Origin: Salipiger profundus
GTDB lineage: Bacteria > Pseudomonadota > Alphaproteobacteria > Rhodobacterales > Rhodobacteraceae
NCBI RefSeq assembly: GCF_001969385.1
Contig: NZ_CP014796.1
Location: forward strand, 682,001 to 746,000
DNA length: 64,000 nt
Reading direction: 5' to 3'
In this document: piece after piece, positions 36,145 through 44,330 of the stretch
Layout: each line of letters opens with the position of its first letter
Numbering within the stretch: the first letter of the stretch is position 1
Notes under the pieces: generated by a model
The model's database searches: none
The model's input: only the letters and a program-made list of their open reading frames with translations
What the model was told of the DNA's origin: nothing
Program-made: the position numbers and the translations under genes

Positions 36145-37050
36145 ATGACCACACGCGCCGGATTCGTCGCCCTCATCGGAGAGCCCAACGCGGGCAAATC
36201 CACCCTCACCAACCGCATGGTGGGCGCGAAGGTGTCGATCGTCACCCACAAGGTGCAGACCACCCGTGCCCGCATTCGCGGCGTCGCCACAGAGGGCGAC
36301 AGCCAGCTTGTCTTCGTCGACACGCCGGGCCTGTTCAAGCCGCGTCGCCGGCTCGACCGGGCAATGGTCGCCGCGGCATGGAGCGGGGCCGCCGATGCCG
36401 ACGTGACGGTGCTGCTGGTCGAGGCCCATCGCGGCATCACCGAGGGCGTCGAGGCGATTCTCGAGGGTCTGCAGGAGCTGCCCAAGGGCAAGAAGGTCGC
36501 GCTTGCGATCAACAAGATCGACCGGGTCGAGGCGCCGAGACTGCTGGCGCTCACCCGCGAGCTGAACGAGCGCTATGCCTTTGCCGACACCTTCATGATC
36601 TCTGCCGAGAAGGGCCATGGTGTCGAGGACCTGCGCAAGTGGCTGGCCGCCGAGCTGCCCGAAAGCCCCTGGCTTTACCCCGAGGACCAGATCGCCGACC
36701 TGCCGATGCGGATGATCGCCGCCGAGATGACGCGCGAGAAGCTGACCCTGCGACTGCATCAGGAACTGCCCTACCAGCTCACGGTCGAGACCGAGAACTG
36801 GGAAGAGCGCAAGGACGGCTCGGCCCGCATCGACCAGATGATCTACGTCACCCGCGACGGTCACAAGGGCATCGTGCTCGGCAAGGGCGGCGAGACGATC
36901 AAGGCGGTGAGCCAGGCGGCCCGCGCCGAGATCGAGGAATTCCTCGGCCGCAAGGTGCATCTCTTCCTGCAGGTGAAGGTGCGCGAGAACTGGCTCGAAG
37001 AGGCCGAGCGCTATTCCGAGATGGGGCTCGACTTCAAGGACGGCAACTGA
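36145..37050 (+). CDS. era: GTPase Era
   Basis: A 301-residue essential GTPase that binds 16S rRNA and helps assemble the 30S subunit. The G motifs are visible: G1 GEPNAGKST (about 11-19), G2 region VQTTRARIRG, G3 DTPG, and G4 NKID. A C-terminal KH domain carries GHKGIVLGKGGETIK. The start at 36145 (MTTRAGFVALIGEPN) is the family start; a longer upstream frame is rejected. DUF1491 follows after four bases. Confidence 0.96.
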   Translation: MTTRAGFVALIGEPNAGKSTLTNRMVGAKVSIVTHKVQTTRARIRGVATEGDSQLVFVDTPGLFKPRRRLDRAMVAAAWSGAADADVTVLLVEAHRGITEGVEAILEGLQELPKGKKVALAINKIDRVEAPRLLALTRELNERYAFADTFMISAEKGHGVEDLRKWLAAELPESPWLYPEDQIADLPMRMIAAEMTREKLTLRLHQELPYQLTVETENWEERKDGSARIDQMIYVTRDGHKGIVLGKGGETIKAVSQAARAEIEEFLGRKVHLFLQVKVRENWLEEAERYSEMGLDFKDGN

Positions 37051-37054
37051 GCCC

Positions 37055-37387
37055 ATGGCCCGGCTCACCACGCGGTTCTGGGTCGATGCCTACCTTGCGC
37101 GGCTCTCCTTCGCGAACATTCCCGCCTACGTCGTCGCACATGGCGACGACACCGCAGGCGCGGTGCTGGTGAAGCTCGCCACGCTCGACGGGCGTGCGCA
37201 GGCTTTCACACGGGGCTTCGACCTGATGTCGGGCGAACGGAAATGGACCGAGCTCGCCTCGGGTGCCGAACCCGAAGTCGACGCCTCCATCGCCAAGCAG
37301 CGCGGCTTCGACCCGGACCTCTGGGTGATCGAGGTCGAGGACCGGGACGGTCGCCATCTGCTCGACGAGGACGGGCTGCGCGACTGA
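37055..37387 (+). CDS. DUF1491-family protein
   Basis: A 110-residue protein of the DUF1491 family. It begins MARLTTRFWVDAYLARLSFANIPAYVVAHGD and ends with DPDLWVIEVEDRDGRHLLDE, both recurrent in family members. It is tightly linked to era (four-base gap) and would be made from the same message. The function is unknown; the link to era suggests a ribosome- or RNA-related task, without proof. Confidence 0.82.
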   Translation: MARLTTRFWVDAYLARLSFANIPAYVVAHGDDTAGAVLVKLATLDGRAQAFTRGFDLMSGERKWTELASGAEPEVDASIAKQRGFDPDLWVIEVEDRDGRHLLDEDGLRD

Positions 37388-37433
37388 GGCACCTGCCCGC
37401 CCGGAAGCTCCCTCTGGCCGTGACCGCCCTCGC

Positions 37434-38030
37434 CTATCGCAACAGCCGCGCCACGCCGACCTGCATGCTGCCTGCGGTCACGAACCCGACGCAGAGGATC
37501 CCCGACCAGCGCGCCACGCCGATCCAGCCGATCTCGGTCGGATCGACGAAGAAATACGGGTAGATCCCCTCGAGTTGGCCGCGCAGCAGCGCGTAGCCGA
37601 CATAGGCCAGCGGCCAGAGCATCCACGCCAGCGCGGTGCGGAAGCGCAGGCCGTGCTTCGGTGCCGCGAGCAGCCAGAACAGCACCACCAGCACCGGGGT
37701 CAGCGTATGCAGCCCGAAATCCGCGATGGCGTCGAGCCCGGCGAGCGGTTTGGCGAGCAACAGGTGGTAGACCACGCCGACGATGGCAATCCAGAGCGTC
37801 AGCCCGCCAAGCCATGCAGGCCCGGCCATGCGCCCCCGCACCGCCATCCACAGGAAGGTGCCGGCGACGAGTGCATTGGTCAGGATCGTGAAGTAGCGCG
37901 CCAGCCGCCACAGCGTCTCGGGCGGCGTGTAGGTGGGATTCTCCTGCGCCGTCACGACGAACTGCAGCCCCAGTGCCGCCAGGGTCAGAAGCGCGACGAG
38001 AGCGGCGAAGAGGCGCGTGCGGGCTGTCAT
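37434..38030 (-). CDS. Pr6Pr-family membrane protein
   Basis: A 198-residue protein with about six transmembrane helices. The pattern [22 protein letters not shown], then [40 protein letters not shown], and [19 protein letters not shown] matches the Pr6Pr (FAR-17a/AIG1-like) membrane family, with conserved His in helices. The start at 38030 ([14 protein letters not shown]) is the first ATG in front of the first helix. It is divergent from recO, 55 bases away. The function is unknown. Confidence 0.72.
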   Translation of the reverse strand: MTARTRLFAALVALLTLAALGLQFVVTAQENPTYTPPETLWRLARYFTILTNALVAGTFLWMAVRGRMAGPAWLGGLTLWIAIVGVVYHLLLAKPLAGLDAIADFGLHTLTPVLVVLFWLLAAPKHGLRFRTALAWMLWPLAYVGYALLRGQLEGIYPYFFVDPTEIGWIGVARWSGILCVGFVTAGSMQVGVARLLR

Positions 38031-38085
38031 GTCCGTGATCGTGTCGCAACTTGCCGCGGCCGGCAAGCCGTCCGATAGTCGCCGC

Positions 38086-38814
38086 ATGGACTGGCGCGAC
38101 ACCGGCATACTCCTCTCATCCCGCAGGCATGGCGAAACCTCGGCCATCCTCGAGATCTTCACCCCCGGGCACGGGCGGCACATGGGCGTGCTGCGCGGCG
38201 GCGCCTCGCGGAAGATCGCGCCCTCGCTGCAACCCGGCGCGCAGCTCGACGTGGCGTGGCGGGCACGGCTCGAGGACCACATGGGCGCATGGACGGTCGA
38301 GCCGCAGCGCTCGCGCGCCGCGACCGCCATGTCCGACCGGCTGACGCTCGCGGGGCTCAACGCGGTAGTCTCGCTGCTGTCGTTCTGCCTGCCCGAGCGC
38401 GAGACCCACGCCGCGCTCTACACCCGGACCGAGCAGCTTCTCGACCTGATGGGGGAGGCCGACGTCTGGCCGCTCGCCTACCTGAACTGGGAGATGGCGC
38501 TGCTCGATGCCATGGGCTTCGGGCTCGACCTCTCTGCCTGCGCGGTGACCGGCATCAACGAGCCGCTCGATTTCGTCTCGCCGCGCACCGGCCGGGCGGT
38601 CTCGGCGGTGGGCGCGGGCGACTGGGCGGCGCGGCTGCTGCCGCTGCCGCCGGTGCTGCTGGGCCGGGGTCCGGCCCCCGACAGCGAAATCCTCGGCGGC
38701 CTGCGGACCACCGGTCACTTCCTCGAGACCCGCATCGCCAACGGCCTCCGCGACCGCCCCCTGCCCCCCGCACGGGCGCTGTTTCTCGACCGTCTCGCGC
38801 GTCGAACCGGATGA
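38086..38814 (+). CDS. recO: DNA repair protein RecO
   Basis: A 242-residue recombination mediator that loads RecA at gaps with RecF/RecR. The N-terminal OB fold begins [39 protein letters not shown], typical of alphaproteobacterial RecO, followed by a helical domain. The zinc-binding cysteine cluster seen in some RecO proteins is not evident here; single Cys residues remain ([15 protein letters not shown]). It lies downstream of the era block, which is its usual neighbourhood in Rhodobacteraceae. Confidence 0.92.
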   Translation: MDWRDTGILLSSRRHGETSAILEIFTPGHGRHMGVLRGGASRKIAPSLQPGAQLDVAWRARLEDHMGAWTVEPQRSRAATAMSDRLTLAGLNAVVSLLSFCLPERETHAALYTRTEQLLDLMGEADVWPLAYLNWEMALLDAMGFGLDLSACAVTGINEPLDFVSPRTGRAVSAVGAGDWAARLLPLPPVLLGRGPAPDSEILGGLRTTGHFLETRIANGLRDRPLPPARALFLDRLARRTG

Positions 38815-38865
38815 GACGCGCGCGCTCCCTTTCCTCGCCCCCCCAAAGAGCGCTAACTAACCCTC

Positions 38866-39531
38866 ATGCGCTGGACCTTTCCGAATACACTCACCGCCCT
38901 TCGCCTGCTCGCCGCTCCCGGCTTGGCGGTGATGTTCCTCTATTTCTCCCGTCCGCTTGCCGACTGGTTCGCCCTTGTGCTCTTCGTGGGCGCCGCGGTC
39001 ACCGACTGGTTCGACGGCTACATCGCCCGCAACTGGGCGCTGGAATCCAAGATGGGCGCGATGCTCGACCCCATTGCCGACAAGGCGATGGTGGTGATCG
39101 CGCTCATGGTCATCGTGGGCTATTCCTCGATGTCGCCGTGGCTGGTGCTGCCTGCCACGATGATCCTCTTCCGCGAGGTCTTCGTCTCGGGGCTGCGCGA
39201 GTATCTCGGCGACGTCGCCGGCACGCTCAAGGTCACCAAGCTCGCCAAATGGAAGACCACTTTCCAGATGGTCGCCATCGCCGTGCTCTTCGCACAGGGC
39301 GTCTTCGAGCACTACCTGGCCGTCAGCATCGAGGGTCTCGACCCGCAGAACGTGAGCGCCATCCTGAACGGCGATGTCGCCGATACACACGGTCTGATCT
39401 GGAAGGAACAGGGCATGCTCTGGGCCGGGTACATCGGCCTTACCCTGCTCTGGATCGCAGCGACGCTGACGCTCATCACCGGCTGGGACTACTTCGTGAA
39501 GGCGCTTCCGCTCCTGAAGGAGGAAGCATGA
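38866..39531 (+). CDS. pgsA: CDP-diacylglycerol--glycerol-3-phosphate 3-phosphatidyltransferase
   Basis: A 221-residue inner-membrane enzyme that makes phosphatidylglycerol phosphate. The CDP-alcohol phosphotransferase motif is complete: DWFDGYIARNWALESKMGAMLDPIADK, which supplies the D-G-A-R-G-D-D catalytic set. Several transmembrane helices surround it. The ATG (38866) opens MRWTFPNTLTALRLLAAPGL, the family start. Its stop overlaps the moaD start (ATGA). Linkage of pgsA to moaD/moaE is usual in the Rhodobacteraceae. Confidence 0.94.
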   Translation: MRWTFPNTLTALRLLAAPGLAVMFLYFSRPLADWFALVLFVGAAVTDWFDGYIARNWALESKMGAMLDPIADKAMVVIALMVIVGYSSMSPWLVLPATMILFREVFVSGLREYLGDVAGTLKVTKLAKWKTTFQMVAIAVLFAQGVFEHYLAVSIEGLDPQNVSAILNGDVADTHGLIWKEQGMLWAGYIGLTLLWIAATLTLITGWDYFVKALPLLKEEA

Positions 39532-39776
39532 TCGACGTTCTCTATTTCGCCTGGGTCCGCGAGCGCATCGGCCTGCCGAAGGAAAAGGTCGAGACCTCGG
39601 CCACCACGGTGTCCGAACTCGTGGCCGAGCTTTCCGCGCGCGAAGAACGCTATGCCATGGCGTTCTCGGACCTCTCGGCGCTGCGGGTGGCCGTGGACCA
39701 GGAGCTCACCGAGTTCGACGCCCCGCTTGCCGGCGCACGCGAGGTGGCCTTCTTCCCGCCGATGACCGGGGGCTGA
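39528..39776 (+). CDS. moaD: Molybdopterin synthase sulfur carrier subunit
   Basis: An 82-residue ubiquitin-fold protein. It ends in the required FFPPMTGG, whose C-terminal Gly is adenylated and thiocarboxylated to deliver sulfur to precursor Z. The N-terminus MIDVLYFAWVRERIGLP is standard. It overlaps pgsA by four bases and is one base from moaE, so the synthase subunits are made together. Confidence 0.95.
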   Translation: MIDVLYFAWVRERIGLPKEKVETSATTVSELVAELSAREERYAMAFSDLSALRVAVDQELTEFDAPLAGAREVAFFPPMTGG

Positions 39777-39777
39777 C

Positions 39778-40236
39778 ATGAGCGACGCCTCGTCCATCCG
39801 GGTCGTCGTGCAGGAGGCGCCCTTCGACTTCGGCGCCGAGGCCGAGCGCTTCGCCGCCGCCCGCACCGACATGGGGGCCGTGGTGACCTTCACCGGCGTG
39901 GTGCGCGACGTGGCGGGCGACCTTCAGGGCATGGAGATCGAGCACTATCCCGGCATGACCGAGAAGGCGCTCGACAAGATCGCCCGCGACGCGCAGGCGC
40001 GCTGGTCGCTTGGCGAGGTCCTGGTGATCCACCGCTACGGCCGGATGGACGCGGGCGAGCGCATCATGATGGTCGCCACCGCCGCGCCACACCGCAAGGA
40101 CGCCTTCGAGGCGGCCGAGTTCCTGATGGACTACCTGAAGTCCCGTGCCCCCTTCTGGAAGAAGGAAAGCGCCGGCGGCTCCGACAGCTGGGTTGCCGCG
40201 AAGGACGAAGACGAGGACGCGCTGAACCGCTGGTAG
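39778..40236 (+). CDS. moaE: Molybdopterin synthase catalytic subunit
   Basis: A 152-residue subunit that inserts two sulfurs from MoaD into cyclic pyranopterin to form molybdopterin. Conserved features are MGAVVTFTGVVRDVAGD, MEIEHYPGMTEKAL, HRYGRMDAGERIMMVATAAPHRKDAFEAAEF and the Lys-rich active-site segment APFWKKES. It is the last gene of the pgsA-moaD-moaE run. Its stop codon lies within a perfect 28-base palindrome that may end the transcript. Confidence 0.95.
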   Translation: MSDASSIRVVVQEAPFDFGAEAERFAAARTDMGAVVTFTGVVRDVAGDLQGMEIEHYPGMTEKALDKIARDAQARWSLGEVLVIHRYGRMDAGERIMMVATAAPHRKDAFEAAEFLMDYLKSRAPFWKKESAGGSDSWVAAKDEDEDALNRW

Positions 40237-40260
40237 CGTGGGCAATATTGCCCACGCTAC
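40233..40260. repeat. Perfect 28-bp palindrome at the moaE 3' end
   Basis: GTAGCGTGGGCAAT (40233-40246) and ATTGCCCACGCTAC (40247-40260) are exact reverse complements with no spacer. The moaE TAG is inside the left arm. It looks like a REP-type interspersed palindrome; the shorter hairpin at 28978-28996 begins in a similar way. In RNA it could fold into a long hairpin, but no T-run follows. Confidence 0.65.
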
Positions 40261-40279
40261 TTGCTCTCGCGCAATCTGC

Positions 40280-40296
40280 GGTCATATGATCTGACC
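40280..40296. promoter_or_regulatory. Candidate FadR/GntR operator before the regulator gene
   Basis: GGTCA (40280-40284) and TGACC (40292-40296) form a dyad around a seven-base spacer, followed by AATT. Read on the minus strand it contains TTGGTCA, the half-site form favoured by FCD-type GntR regulators such as PdhR and LldR. It lies 21 bases before the start codon of such a regulator, so autoregulation is likely. Confidence 0.45.
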
Positions 40297-40317
40297 AATT
40301 CCCACCGGATCATCGCC

Positions 40318-41088
40318 ATGCCCTTCCGCCCCGTTCAGTCCGAAAAGCTTGCCTCTGCCGTCGTGCGGCAGATCGAGGAGCTCATCCTGCGCGGCATCCT
40401 GCGCCCCGGCGAACGGCTTCCGGCCGAGCGCGAGCTTTCCGAGCGGCTGGGCGTGTCGCGCCCGTCGCTGCGCGAGGCGGTGGCCGACATGCAGGCGCGC
40501 GGGCTGCTGACCTCGCGCGCGGGGGCCGGGATCTTCGTGACCGAGGCGCTCGGCTCCGCCTTTTCCGACACGCTGGTGCAGCTCTTCTCGCGGCACGACG
40601 AGGCCGTCTTCGACTATCTCGACTTCCGCCGCGACATGGAGGGGCTTGCCGCCGAGCGGGCCGCGATCCACGGCACCGAGACAGACCTCAAGGTCATCGA
40701 TGCGCTCTTCGCGCAGATGGAGGCGGCCCACGGCAAGCGCAATCCGGCGGAAGAGGCCCGGCTCGACGCGGACTTCCACCTTGCCATCATCGAGGCCAGC
40801 CACAACGTCATCATGCTGCACATGATGCGGTCGATGTACCAGTTGCTGCGCGAGGGCGTGTTCTACAACCGCTCGGTCATGTTCAAGCAGCGCACCACGC
40901 GCGAGGCGCTGCTCGACCAGCACCGGGCGGTGAACGATGCGCTGCAGGCGCGCGATCCCGCCGGCGCCCGGGCCGCCGTGGAAGCGCATCTCGATTACGT
41001 CGAGGCGGCGCTGTCGGCGGATCGCAAGGCCGAACGCGACGAGGACATCGCGCGACAGCGGTACGAGCGGGTGCGCACCCGGGGCTGA
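40318..41088 (+). CDS. FadR-subfamily GntR regulator (FCD domain)
   Basis: A 256-residue regulator. The winged helix is QIEELILRGILRPGERLPAERELSERLGVSRPSLREAVADMQARGLL, here identified by its key segments PGERLPAERELSE and SRPSLREA. The FCD domain contains the metal/ligand-binding segments RLDADFHLAIIEASHNVIMLHMM and DQHRAVNDALQARD. The length and the N-terminus resemble PdhR/GlcC/LldR-type regulators of 2- and 3-carbon acid metabolism. The next gene is the convergent PQQ dehydrogenase, so control of that locus is possible but not shown. The start 40318 (MPFRPVQSEKLA) is the first family-like Met. Confidence 0.88.
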   Translation: MPFRPVQSEKLASAVVRQIEELILRGILRPGERLPAERELSERLGVSRPSLREAVADMQARGLLTSRAGAGIFVTEALGSAFSDTLVQLFSRHDEAVFDYLDFRRDMEGLAAERAAIHGTETDLKVIDALFAQMEAAHGKRNPAEEARLDADFHLAIIEASHNVIMLHMMRSMYQLLREGVFYNRSVMFKQRTTREALLDQHRAVNDALQARDPAGARAAVEAHLDYVEAALSADRKAERDEDIARQRYERVRTRG

Positions 41089-41157
41089 AGCCTGCCCTTC
41101 TTTGCCTTGATCGGAGACGCTCCGCCCGTGCTGTCGCACCAGGCCGCATGGGCGCAT

Positions 41158-41210
41158 GGGGGCTCTGCCCCCGCCTTCGGCTCCCCCGCGGTATTTTCAA
41201 AGAGAAGAAG
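41158..41210. repeat. Interspersed intergenic repeat of roseobacter type
   Basis: GGGGGC-tct-GCCCCC (41158-41172) is followed by a TTCGGC turn, CTCCCCCGCGGTATTTTC and AGAGAAGAAG. I recognise this layout, a G/C hairpin followed by a CCGxxGTATTTT box and a purine tract, as a very common gene-end element in Rhodobacteraceae genomes. It lies between the convergent FadR-type regulator and PQQ dehydrogenase genes. Confidence 0.5.
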
Positions 41211-41237
41211 GGGAAGGCGTGGTGCCCTCCCCTTCCC
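41211..41237 (-). terminator. Probable terminator of the PQQ dehydrogenase operon
   Basis: GGGAAGG (41211-41217) and CCTTCCC (41231-41237) can pair. On the minus strand the hairpin is followed by the pyrimidine run CTTCTTCTCTTT. It lies 24 bases past the dehydrogenase stop codon. Confidence 0.5.
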
Positions 41238-41260
41238 GTCGTTCCGAGCTGGAGCGCCGG

Positions 41261-43633
41261 TCAGTTGCCGGACGGCAGCTTGTAGGCGATCATCTTGTCG
41301 CCGACCGGGGTGCGCATGAAGTGGTGCCCGCCCGGGCCGATGACGACATATTGCTCGCCGTCCACCTCGTAGGTGATCGGGTTGGCCTGGCCGCCCTGTC
41401 CGAGCGCGTCGGACCAGAGGGTCTCGCCGGTTTCCATGTCGATCGCGCGGATCAGGTTGTCGGTCGCCGCGCCGATGAAGATCAGGCCGCCCGCGGTGAT
41501 GACCGGGCCGCCATTGTTCGGCGTGCCGATCTTGATGGGCAGCATCGACGGGATGCCGAAGGGACCGTTCCGGCGGGCGGTGCCGATCGGGGTGTCCCAC
41601 ACCTGTTCACCGGTCTCGAGATCGACGGCGGTGATGCCGCCATACTGCGGCGAGGTGCAGGGCATGCCGGTCAGCTCGGACTGCCAGCCCGCGTTCACCT
41701 GGATGCCGTAGGGCGAGCCCAGCTGGGGGTCGCCGGCACCCTCGGCGCCGCCGCCGCCGCTGCCTTCCTCGTAGATGGCCTGCCAGCCCTCGGTCTCCTC
41801 GCGCGGGACCAGCCGGTTGTAGTTGGGCACATCGTTGTAGTTCATGATCATCAGGTTGCGCTGAGGATCCACGGCCACCGAGCCCCAGTCGTTGCCGCCG
41901 TTGTAGCCGGGATACTGGATGTACCAATCGGTGGACGGGGGCGTGAGGTACCCATCGTAGTTCGCCATCCGGAACCGGATGCGGCACCACAGCTGGTCGA
42001 TCGGGGTGAAGCCCCACATGTCCCGCTCGGTGAGCTCAGGCTTGCGGATATCGAAGAACTCGGAGATCGGCTGGCTGTCGGCGATGTAGTCCGGCTCGAT
42101 GTCGCCCTGCGGGAGATCGGTCAGCTCGCCCACGGGGGTCAGCGGCTCGCCGGTCTCGCGGTCGAGAATGTAGACGTCGCCCTGCTTCGATGCGAGCAGG
42201 ATCGCCGGCGTTCCCTGGTAGTCGAGCAGCGTCGCCTGGCTGCCGAGGTCGTAATCCCAGACGTCGTTGCGGACGGTCTGGAAGTGCCAGGCCTCCTCGC
42301 CCGTGGTGGCGTCGAGGGCGACCAGCGAGGTGGCGAACTCGTTCTCGGCCTCGGAGCGGTTGGAGCCGTAGTAGTCGACCGAGGAGTTGCCGAGCGGCAG
42401 GTAGACGTACCCGAGTTCTTCATCCGCCGTGGCGGTGGTCCACATGTTGGGCGTGCCGCGGGTGTAGGTCTCGCCCTCGGGCGGGCCGTCGCGCATCTCT
42501 TCGGGCGCCGCGAGATCCCAGGCCCAGACCATTTCGCCCGAGCGGGCGTCGTAGCCGCGGATCACGCCGGACGGGGCGTCCTCGGCCTGGCCGTCCTTGA
42601 CCTGCGCGCCGGTGACGACGACGCCGCGCACGATCGCCGGCGGCGCGGTCACGGCATACCAGCCGGGGACCTTTTCGCCGATACCTTCCCAGAGATCGAC
42701 GTTGCCGCCCTCTCCGAAATCCTCGCAGGGTTCACCGGTCTCGGTGTCGACCGCGATCAGTCGCGCATCCAGCGTGCCTTCGATCACCCGCGTCTTGCAG
42801 GCCTCGTCATCGGCCTTGGCCGGGTCGGTCCAGATCGCGACGCCGCGGCAGCTTGCACCGTAGGGGATGGCCTCGGCGGGCACCTCGGGATCGTAGCGCC
42901 AGTTTTGCTCACCGGTCTTCGCGTCGACCGAGATGAGGATGTTCATCGCCGAGCACATCAGCAGGTCATCCCCGACCTTGAGCGGCGTGTTCTCGGGCGA
43001 ATAGGTGCCCTCGGAATCGCCGCTGGGCAGGTCTCCGGTCTCGAAGACCCAGGCGCGTTCGAGGTTCGCGACGTTCTCGGGGGTGATCTGGTCCAGCGGC
43101 GAGTAGCGCGAGGCGTCCTCGTTACCGCCCCAGAACGGCCAGTCGGCGCCGGATTCCGGCGGCTCGGCGGCCGGATAGGGTGCGGCCGCGAACTGGTCCT
43201 CCTGCTGCGCCTCCTCGGCGTCGGGCTCGGCCTCGGCGGTGTCGTCCTGCGGCGCGGCCTCCTCGGAAGCCCGCTCCTCGGCCTCCGTGCTGCCGTCCGT
43301 CGACGCGGCCGGATCGCTCTGTGCCTGGTCGGAGGTGTCGGAGGACTGGTCTTCGCTGGCCGTCTCGGGAGCGTCGTCTTCCGTCTCGCTAGCGGTGGCA
43401 GCTTCCTGCGCGTCGCCGGCAGCCTCGGACTCGGAATCGTCCGGCGAAATAACCGGTTCTTCCGGCGAGGCGGTCACACCGTCGGGGTCCACGGCGCCAC
43501 CGGTATCGGGTGCTTCGGCCGCCGGCGCATCGCTGCCGCCGGTATCCTGGGCGAATGCGGGCGCGAGCGGCGAGACGGCAAGCGCCGCGCTCAAGGCCAG
43601 CACGGAAATGCCACGTGTCTGAATCTGTTTCAT
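41261..43633 (-). CDS. PQQ-dependent polyol/glucose-type dehydrogenase, SldA-like, with acidic linker
   Basis: A 790-residue periplasmic quinoprotein. The signal peptide (MKQIQTRGISVLALSAALAVSP...AFA) is followed by about 130 residues (29-160) made almost only of Asp, Glu, Ala, Ser, Thr, Pro and Gln. An eight-bladed propeller begins at ADWPFWGGNEDASRYSPLDQIT. Segments such as ENTPLKVGDDLLMCSAMNILISVDAKTGEQNWRYDPE, YIQYPGYNGGNDWGSVAVDPQ and GGHHFMRTPVGDKMIAYKLP (read by short motifs PLKVGDDLL, GGNDWGS, GGHHFM) match the membrane glucose/quinate dehydrogenase family. That family normally has a fused membrane anchor, but here the anchor is the separate upstream gene, as in SldAB glycerol/sorbitol dehydrogenase. 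No pqq biosynthesis genes are in the window. The substrate is not proven. Confidence 0.83.
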   Translation of the reverse strand: MKQIQTRGISVLALSAALAVSPLAPAFAQDTGGSDAPAAEAPDTGGAVDPDGVTASPEEPVISPDDSESEAAGDAQEAATASETEDDAPETASEDQSSDTSDQAQSDPAASTDGSTEAEERASEEAAPQDDTAEAEPDAEEAQQEDQFAAAPYPAAEPPESGADWPFWGGNEDASRYSPLDQITPENVANLERAWVFETGDLPSGDSEGTYSPENTPLKVGDDLLMCSAMNILISVDAKTGEQNWRYDPEVPAEAIPYGASCRGVAIWTDPAKADDEACKTRVIEGTLDARLIAVDTETGEPCEDFGEGGNVDLWEGIGEKVPGWYAVTAPPAIVRGVVVTGAQVKDGQAEDAPSGVIRGYDARSGEMVWAWDLAAPEEMRDGPPEGETYTRGTPNMWTTATADEELGYVYLPLGNSSVDYYGSNRSEAENEFATSLVALDATTGEEAWHFQTVRNDVWDYDLGSQATLLDYQGTPAILLASKQGDVYILDRETGEPLTPVGELTDLPQGDIEPDYIADSQPISEFFDIRKPELTERDMWGFTPIDQLWCRIRFRMANYDGYLTPPSTDWYIQYPGYNGGNDWGSVAVDPQRNLMIMNYNDVPNYNRLVPREETEGWQAIYEEGSGGGGAEGAGDPQLGSPYGIQVNAGWQSELTGMPCTSPQYGGITAVDLETGEQVWDTPIGTARRNGPFGIPSMLPIKIGTPNNGGPVITAGGLIFIGAATDNLIRAIDMETGETLWSDALGQGGQANPITYEVDGEQYVVIGPGGHHFMRTPVGDKMIAYKLPSGN

Positions 43634-43676
43634 GAGGTCTCCTCGGCCCGACGGTCGGGCCAGACTGTCAGGGGTA

Positions 43677-44078
43677 TCAGGTGGCGGCGTGTCGCTGGAC
43701 GCGGCGCAGGTTCGGGATGCAGATCAGGATCAGCACGAGGATCACCGTCGGGGCGACCATGCGCGGAACCTGGTCCCACCAGTCGGCGCCGACCTCCCAC
43801 CAGGCCCAGACCAGCGTTCCGACCCAGACGACAAGATAGAGCCAGACGGCGGTCATCGACCCGTGGTTCAGCAGGATGCCGGTGGCGATCAGTCCCGCGC
43901 CGGCAAGCCCGTAATACCAGCTGCCGCCAAGTGCGATGAGCCAGATGCCCCCACCGCAGATGACCAGCCCGAAAAGAACGCAGACCCAGCCAAGCAGGCG
44001 GACGCCCCACCCGGGACGAGTGCGCACCTCGTCGCCGGTCGCGGCGGCGCCGCGCGCGTCGTAAGTTGTGGTGGCCAT
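43677..44078 (-). CDS. Membrane anchor subunit of PQQ dehydrogenase, SldB-like
   Basis: A 133-residue protein with four to five transmembrane helices, including VCVLFGLVICGGGIWLIALGG, WYYGLAGAGLIATGILL and MVAPTVILVLILICIPNL. The order matches the N-terminal membrane domain of membrane-bound glucose dehydrogenase (the LIALGGSWYYGLAG and VWAWWEVGADWW segments). It is encoded separately, 43 bases upstream of the catalytic gene, as in the sldB-sldA operon of acetic acid bacteria. It should anchor the enzyme and conduct electrons to ubiquinone. The start follows GGGGAGGTCTTC. Confidence 0.8.
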   Translation of the reverse strand: MATTTYDARGAAATGDEVRTRPGWGVRLLGWVCVLFGLVICGGGIWLIALGGSWYYGLAGAGLIATGILLNHGSMTAVWLYLVVWVGTLVWAWWEVGADWWDQVPRMVAPTVILVLILICIPNLRRVQRHAAT

Positions 44079-44266
44079 GAAGACCTCCCCCTCAAAATCA
44101 TTTCGTTCAAAGAGGTCCTGGCAATCGCAATGAATTTAACCCACCTCTTGAAAAACTAAGGTGAGCGCCTTTCGGAAAGTTCCCGCTTACCGAGAAAAAA
44201 TTCCGCAACGCATTGTTTTGTTTGAATATCGAAACTGGCGAGGCGCAGAAAATTGAACCTGATCGC

Positions 44267-44295
44267 ATAAAAAAACCCGGGCGCGAACGCCCGGG
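44267..44295 (-). terminator. Rho-independent terminator of glnK-amtB
   Basis: CCCGGGCG (44276-44283), loop CGAA, CGCCCGGG (44288-44295), with an A-run at 44268-44275 that is a T-run on the minus strand. It lies 36 bases past the amtB stop. The rest of the gap (44079-44266) is AT-richer than its surroundings and shows no gene. Confidence 0.9.
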
Positions 44296-44330
44296 CAGTT
44301 GGTCACGAAAGGCTGATAGGAAGGAGGAGA

